This document shows positions 62,501-64,000 of a DNA stretch of 64,000 nucleotides, piece after piece (the stretch's first letter is position 1; each line of letters opens with the position of its first letter). The notes beneath the pieces were generated by a model. The model was not told the DNA's origin. It made no database searches and saw only the letters and a list, made by a program, of their open reading frames with translations. The position numbers and the translations under genes were made by a program. This DNA comes from Serpentinicella alkaliphila (GTDB taxonomy: Bacteria; Bacillota; Clostridia; Peptostreptococcales; Natronincolaceae): contig NZ_CP058648.1 of the NCBI RefSeq assembly GCF_018141405.1, positions 387,001-451,000 on the forward strand. Reading direction: 5' to 3'.

Positions 62501-64000
62501 TTATAAGTATATGTCAGAAAATTCTACATTCGTAACATGCACAAGTCGATTATCTAATAAATCTATCATTTGTTTCTCATGTCTTTCCTCTATTACTTGC
62601 TTATTAGGTAGTAGCATGGTAAAGGTACTGCCCACACCCAATTTGCTTTTCACAGCTATACTTCCATCTAATGCTTCTACAAAATTTTTAACTAGAGATA
62701 ACCCAATACCTGCCCCTTCAGCCTGTCTTGATAAGGAATTGTCTACTTGTCCAAAACGCTCGAAGATTAACTCCAACTTACTTTCTGGAATACCTACTCC
62801 CTCATCTTCTATATCAACCTTTATATTGTCTATTGAAGAATGTACACTTACCTTTACTGCCTTTCCCTTAGGTGTAAACTTAATAGCATTAGATAGCAAG
62901 TTTAAGATTATTCGCTCATATTTTTCTTCATCTATTCCTATTATCTCCTGATCAACGGATGTTACAAATGTCAATTCTACTCCCTTTTGGTTGGCAAATT
63001 GATATACGGATTCAGTAATTGCTTTTGTAAGAAATACTATATCTATATTGTTTTTATTAATGTTAATAAGCCCTGCATTCGCTCTAGTAATATCAAGAAG
63101 GTTATTTACAAGTCTTAATTGTCTAAAGGTGTTCTGTCTAATTATTCTTATATATTTCTTAACTTTATCAGACATTTCATCGGCGTAGATAGAGTTAAGG
63201 GCCTGAACTGCTGTATTGATTACATTTATAGGAGTTCTTAATTCGTGAGATACTAAGGAAAGAAATTCATCCTTCATATCCATGGCTTTTTCTAGAGCTT
63301 CTCTTTTCTCACTCTCAGCCTGTATTAACATTTCCTGCTGCCTTCTCAACATTTGCTCTGTTCTTATTCGACTCAAAGCAATTGAAACATGCTCAGAAAC
63401 ATCTTTCAATAAAGCTATTTCGTCTTCATTAAAAATACCTTTTAATCTTGTACCAAAGGATAGAGTTCCTATTACTTTATTTCGACACATCAATGGGTGA
63501 CATACTTGAGCCTTTAATCCAAAGGACCTTGCAATATCTAATCTGCTATCGGTGGATATTTGAATGTTTTCTGCAATTATTCTCTTACCAGTGCTTGCAA
63601 CACAACCACAAATAGCAGTTTCAAAGTCAAGCCATTGCATATCTCTAATAGTCTCTTCAGGTATCCCCGAACATGAATTAATAAAAAGTTTTCCATAAAC
63701 CTCGTCGATTAAATAATTAATGTATACATCACACTTAAGGAATTTCATAACCTTTATACAAAGCTCATCAATTATTTCTTGAGGATTAGTGCTTGCAAGA
63801 AGCTTATCTGTAACTTCATAAAGAATTTCTGCTTTGTCTTTTTCCCATTTCATTTTATTTTCAGCTTTCTTTCGTTCCGTAATATCCTGAATAAGGCAGG
63901 CAAATAGCCCTGATTTAGGTGAAAAAACCTTAAATAGAAAATAACTATCAAGCGGTTCAAAGTGCCTCTCGAAAGAAGTTGGAATACCCGTTGTTGCGAC
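62501..64000 (-). CDS. PAS-GAF sensor histidine kinase (5' end outside window)
   Basis: The frame is open through the right edge, so the start is not in the window; the ATG at 63853 is internal. Seen in order: the end of a PAS domain (SGLFACLIQDITERKKAEN), a GAF domain (about 63800-63360, with ETAICGCVASTGKRIIAENI and GTLSFGTRLKG), a coiled linker, HisKA with FLSLVSHELRTPINVINTAV, and HATPase with LLSNAIKFTPKGKAVKV, VDIEDEGVGIPE and GAGIGLSLVKNFVEALDGS. A soluble sensor kinase; its response regulator is not in the window. Such kinases with PAS domains occur beside [FeFe]-hydrogenase genes, so control of the hydrogenase is possible. Confidence 0.9.
   Translation of the reverse strand, partial: VATTGIPTSFERHFEPLDSYFLFKVFSPKSGLFACLIQDITERKKAENKMKWEKDKAEILYEVTDKLLASTNPQEIIDELCIKVMKFLKCDVYINYLIDEVYGKLFINSCSGIPEETIRDMQWLDFETAICGCVASTGKRIIAENIQISTDSRLDIARSFGLKAQVCHPLMCRNKVIGTLSFGTRLKGIFNEDEIALLKDVSEHVSIALSRIRTEQMLRRQQEMLIQAESEKREALEKAMDMKDEFLSLVSHELRTPINVINTAVQALNSIYADEMSDKVKKYIRIIRQNTFRQLRLVNNLLDITRANAGLININKNNIDIVFLTKAITESVYQFANQKGVELTFVTSVDQEIIGIDEEKYERIILNLLSNAIKFTPKGKAVKVSVHSSIDNIKVDIEDEGVGIPESKLELIFERFGQVDNSLSRQAEGAGIGLSLVKNFVEALDGSIAVKSKLGVGSTFTMLLPNKQVIEERHEKQMIDLLDNRLVHVTNVEFSDIYL

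Overview
The window comes from a low-GC, strictly anaerobic, nitrogen-fixing Firmicute of the class Clostridia. The base composition is AT-rich, ribosome binding sites are strong AGGAGG types, and TTG and GTG starts are common. The gene set fits: a monofunctional CO dehydrogenase, an [FeFe]-hydrogenase, rubredoxin, agr peptide signalling, paired LonA/LonB, a proline T-box, a PyrR-type leader, and a nitrogenase operon of the clostridial/methanogen order nifH-nifI1-nifI2-nifD-nifK-nifE-nifN-nifB. The ferredoxin and NifD resemble those of Clostridium pasteurianum. An Alkaliphilus-like genus is a guess. No tRNA, rRNA or CRISPR was seen.

Layout. 1-1544: remnant of an IS4-like transposase that has cut off an ECF sigma factor. 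1658-6413: nitroreductase, thioesterase, unknown proteins, an HD-GYP protein and a tiny hydrophobic ORF inside an inverted repeat. 6598-12931: Crp/Fnr regulator divergent from a CO dehydrogenase with unusual motifs, a DUF1858 protein, and three acyl-CoA dehydratase-like proteins. 12990-20160: cardiolipin synthase, an ADP-ribosylglycohydrolase-TPR fusion, pyrBI behind a PyrR site, and proBA behind a T-box. 20218-23687: agrBD with its response regulator and sensor, then rubredoxin. 23857-35948: the protein quality-control block tig-clpP-clpX ... lonB-lon-engB, interrupted by a chromate-transporter pair, a dihydroorotate-dehydrogenase-like gene and a methionine sulfoxide reductase. 36357-42318: an OpuC osmolyte transporter and two antiporter plus PII-like pairs. 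42434-46781: a chemoreceptor, a nucleotidase, a cysteine-desulfurase-like enzyme and a DsrE-like protein. 46801-47786: a tandem duplication with no coding sense. 47792-62299: modABC, ferredoxin, the nif genes, homocitrate synthase and an [FeFe]-hydrogenase. 62501-64000: a PAS-GAF histidine kinase cut by the window end.

The most unusual element is the 46801-47786 duplication. Each copy has a TATAAT box followed by about 420 nt whose two ends form a 14-bp helix. That helix contains three G-U pairs that only work on the + strand. Differences between the copies keep the internal helices paired (a GNRA loop changes GAAA to GGAA, a G-C pair becomes G-U, and a U-A pair becomes U-G). This indicates two copies of a large structured non-coding RNA that I cannot match to a known family from memory. 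Its second copy ends 7 nt before the stop codon of a shortened modC.

The right-hand 16 kb forms a functional unit. ModABC brings in molybdate, NifB, NifEN and NifV build FeMo-cofactor, NifHDK reduce N2, NifI1/I2 switch the enzyme off, and the ferredoxin and hydrogenase handle electrons and H2. NifK carries a Tyr where the third P-cluster cysteine should be.
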